NCBI RefSeq assembly: GCF_048544455.1
Contig: NC_133529.1
Span: 43,067,456 to 43,131,455 of the forward strand
DNA from: Silene latifolia
Lineage: Eukaryota > Streptophyta > Magnoliopsida > Caryophyllales > Caryophyllaceae
Length of the DNA stretch: 64,000 nt
Direction of reading: 5' to 3'
In this document: positions 63,213 through 64,000 of the stretch, piece by piece
Layout: every line of letters begins with the position of its first letter
Position numbering within the stretch: the first letter of the stretch is position 1
The notes under the pieces: model-generated
What the model was told of the DNA's origin: nothing
The model's database searches: none
The model's input: only the letters and a program-made list of their open reading frames with translations
Translations under genes and position numbers: made by a program

Positions 63213-63232
63213 TGGCGCCGTTGCCAGGGAGG
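63213..63232 (+). other. Primer binding site of Athila-3
   Basis: TGGCGCCGTTGCCAGGGAGG, tRNA-Asp type, one base different from the Athila-1/2 site in the first 16. Confidence 0.82.
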
Positions 63233-63410
63233 CGACGCTTTTTATCTGTTTTAGTTTTGTCTGTTTTTCGCCTCAAGGGAAGACTGAGTACCTTGAGGCC
63301 GTTCTAATCTTTTTCTTCGGCGCTGTTTTGATAGGTCTATAGGTCTATTAGTCAGTTTTCAGAGAAAGATTATCGAAGGGAAGGCTTGAGTACCTTCGAT
63401 TCTTTGCCAA

Positions 63411-64000
63411 GATGACGTCCGTTTCCCGACTTATTGCTTAGTTTGAAGCTCAAACTGAAAAATCTGCCAATTGGGAGAGGAAAGATTCTTGGGGTTGTGG
63501 CAATTACTATGATGTCGCTCCTCGACCACAACCGTTGATGCAACAAGGCTATCAACAGCCTTGTTATTTGTTTCCACCGCAACCAACCCCTTCACCTGCT
63601 AGGAATGATGAGGTGGAAGAACTGAAGTCAACAATATTGGCACTTGCACTACAGTGTCATAATTCTAGTGCGGAATTTGATAGCCGTATAAAGGAGCTAG
63701 GGGCTCGGTGTGATTAATTAATTACCGAGCAAGAGTAATGTGAGACGGTGTATGCTATCAACACCGACATCATTCCGTCTTATGAAGTGCCTGAGTCGCC
63801 TATTATTGCTATTGTTGATGACTTGAGTTTCACTGGTACTGTTCACGCAGCTCACAGTACTGATATGCACGCTGATTTAAGGGCTTCGTTGGGTAATCAA
63901 TTCGATCGAGTAACTCACAATACTCGATCGAGTTGGTTGGAGGACAGGCCACTCGATCGAGCTACTACTACTGTTCGATCGAGCAATTGTCAGGAGAATG
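63411..64000 (+). pseudogene. Start of Athila-3 internal coding region (truncated by window edge)
   Basis: ATG at 63411 opens a frame (MTSVSRLIA) that meets TAG at about 63438. It continues as FEAQTEKSANWERKDSWGCG and a Gln/Pro-rich stretch (PRPQPLMQQGYQQPCYLFPP), then a coiled-coil-like EELKSTILALALQCH, and a stop at 63717. It probably is a gag-side N-terminal region, but the family is not certain. The last 100 bases carry four ACTCGATCGAGT-type palindromes. Confidence 0.5.

Overview
This is a repeat-rich plant nuclear window with two small housekeeping genes and a deep nest of transposable elements. The genes have GT-AG introns and clear plant homologues (LSM6 and a mitochondrial-type uL30/L30). 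Ty1/copia, Athila-like and Tat/Retand-like LTR elements, a Helitron, a FAR1/Mutator-like element (MULE) with an Ulp1-like gene, a LINE, SINEs and MITE-like repeats are all recognisable. The mix suggests a eudicot. Tat/Retand-type LTRs and palindrome-studded Athila LTRs would fit Caryophyllales such as Caryophyllaceae, but that placement is an inference only.

Layout. 1-980: decayed LINE ORF1 (DUF4283 plus CCHC knuckle, minus strand). 1200-5790: LSM6 (plus strand, three coding exons), whose 3.8 kb first coding intron holds a MITE-like element, a SINE-tailed insertion starting with a perfect hairpin, and an ACCCG-rich repeat. 6115-10700: repeat-like, mostly non-coding DNA with SINE pieces and one decayed unknown ORF. 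10818-11280: uL30 gene (minus strand, two coding exons, probable 2 kb leader intron). 13633-33445: a decayed Ty1/copia element interrupted by a Helitron (16097-17610), a TAA-microsatellite insertion (about 18485-19032) and an 11.1 kb Athila-like element (19486-30584). The Athila-like element is on the minus strand, has intact 5-bp target duplications, and carries gag-protease plus an Athila-type ORF but no reverse transcriptase or integrase. 34040-34700: a small TIR element between TA/GATA and TA/GA microsatellites. About 35000-48300: a MULE with a FAR1-type transposase (plus strand) converging on a minus-strand Ulp1-like gene with two C48 peptidase domains. 49604-51231: a Tat-like LTR followed by part of an Athila-like LTR. 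51232-58721: a second non-autonomous Athila-like element inserted in that LTR. 58900-60416: a truncated LINE. 60489-64000: a second Tat-like LTR, then a plus-strand Athila-like LTR, its tRNA-Asp-type primer site and the start of its coding region.

Two observations stand out. First, the MULE is saturated in every non-coding interval with roughly 200 same-orientation copies of a short motif, CATTTACACTT. They fill one intron of each of its genes. This recalls the motif accumulation in Arabidopsis VANDAL elements that is read by a self-encoded anti-silencing protein, and here the Ulp1-like gene is the candidate reader. Second, at least four unrelated-looking LTRs each carry their own cluster of short palindromes with a shared design (complementary arms around a 2-nt centre, in four of five families with CG on each side of it). 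Each cluster sits upstream of the LTR TATA box and in three elements recurs in the internal region.

The elements work as parasites of one another. The copia element was host to the Helitron and Athila-1, Athila-2 landed in another Athila-like LTR, and the two Athila-like minus-strand elements share most of their LTR and the sequence next to the polypurine tract while carrying different gag-side ORFs. They must use replication enzymes supplied from elsewhere.
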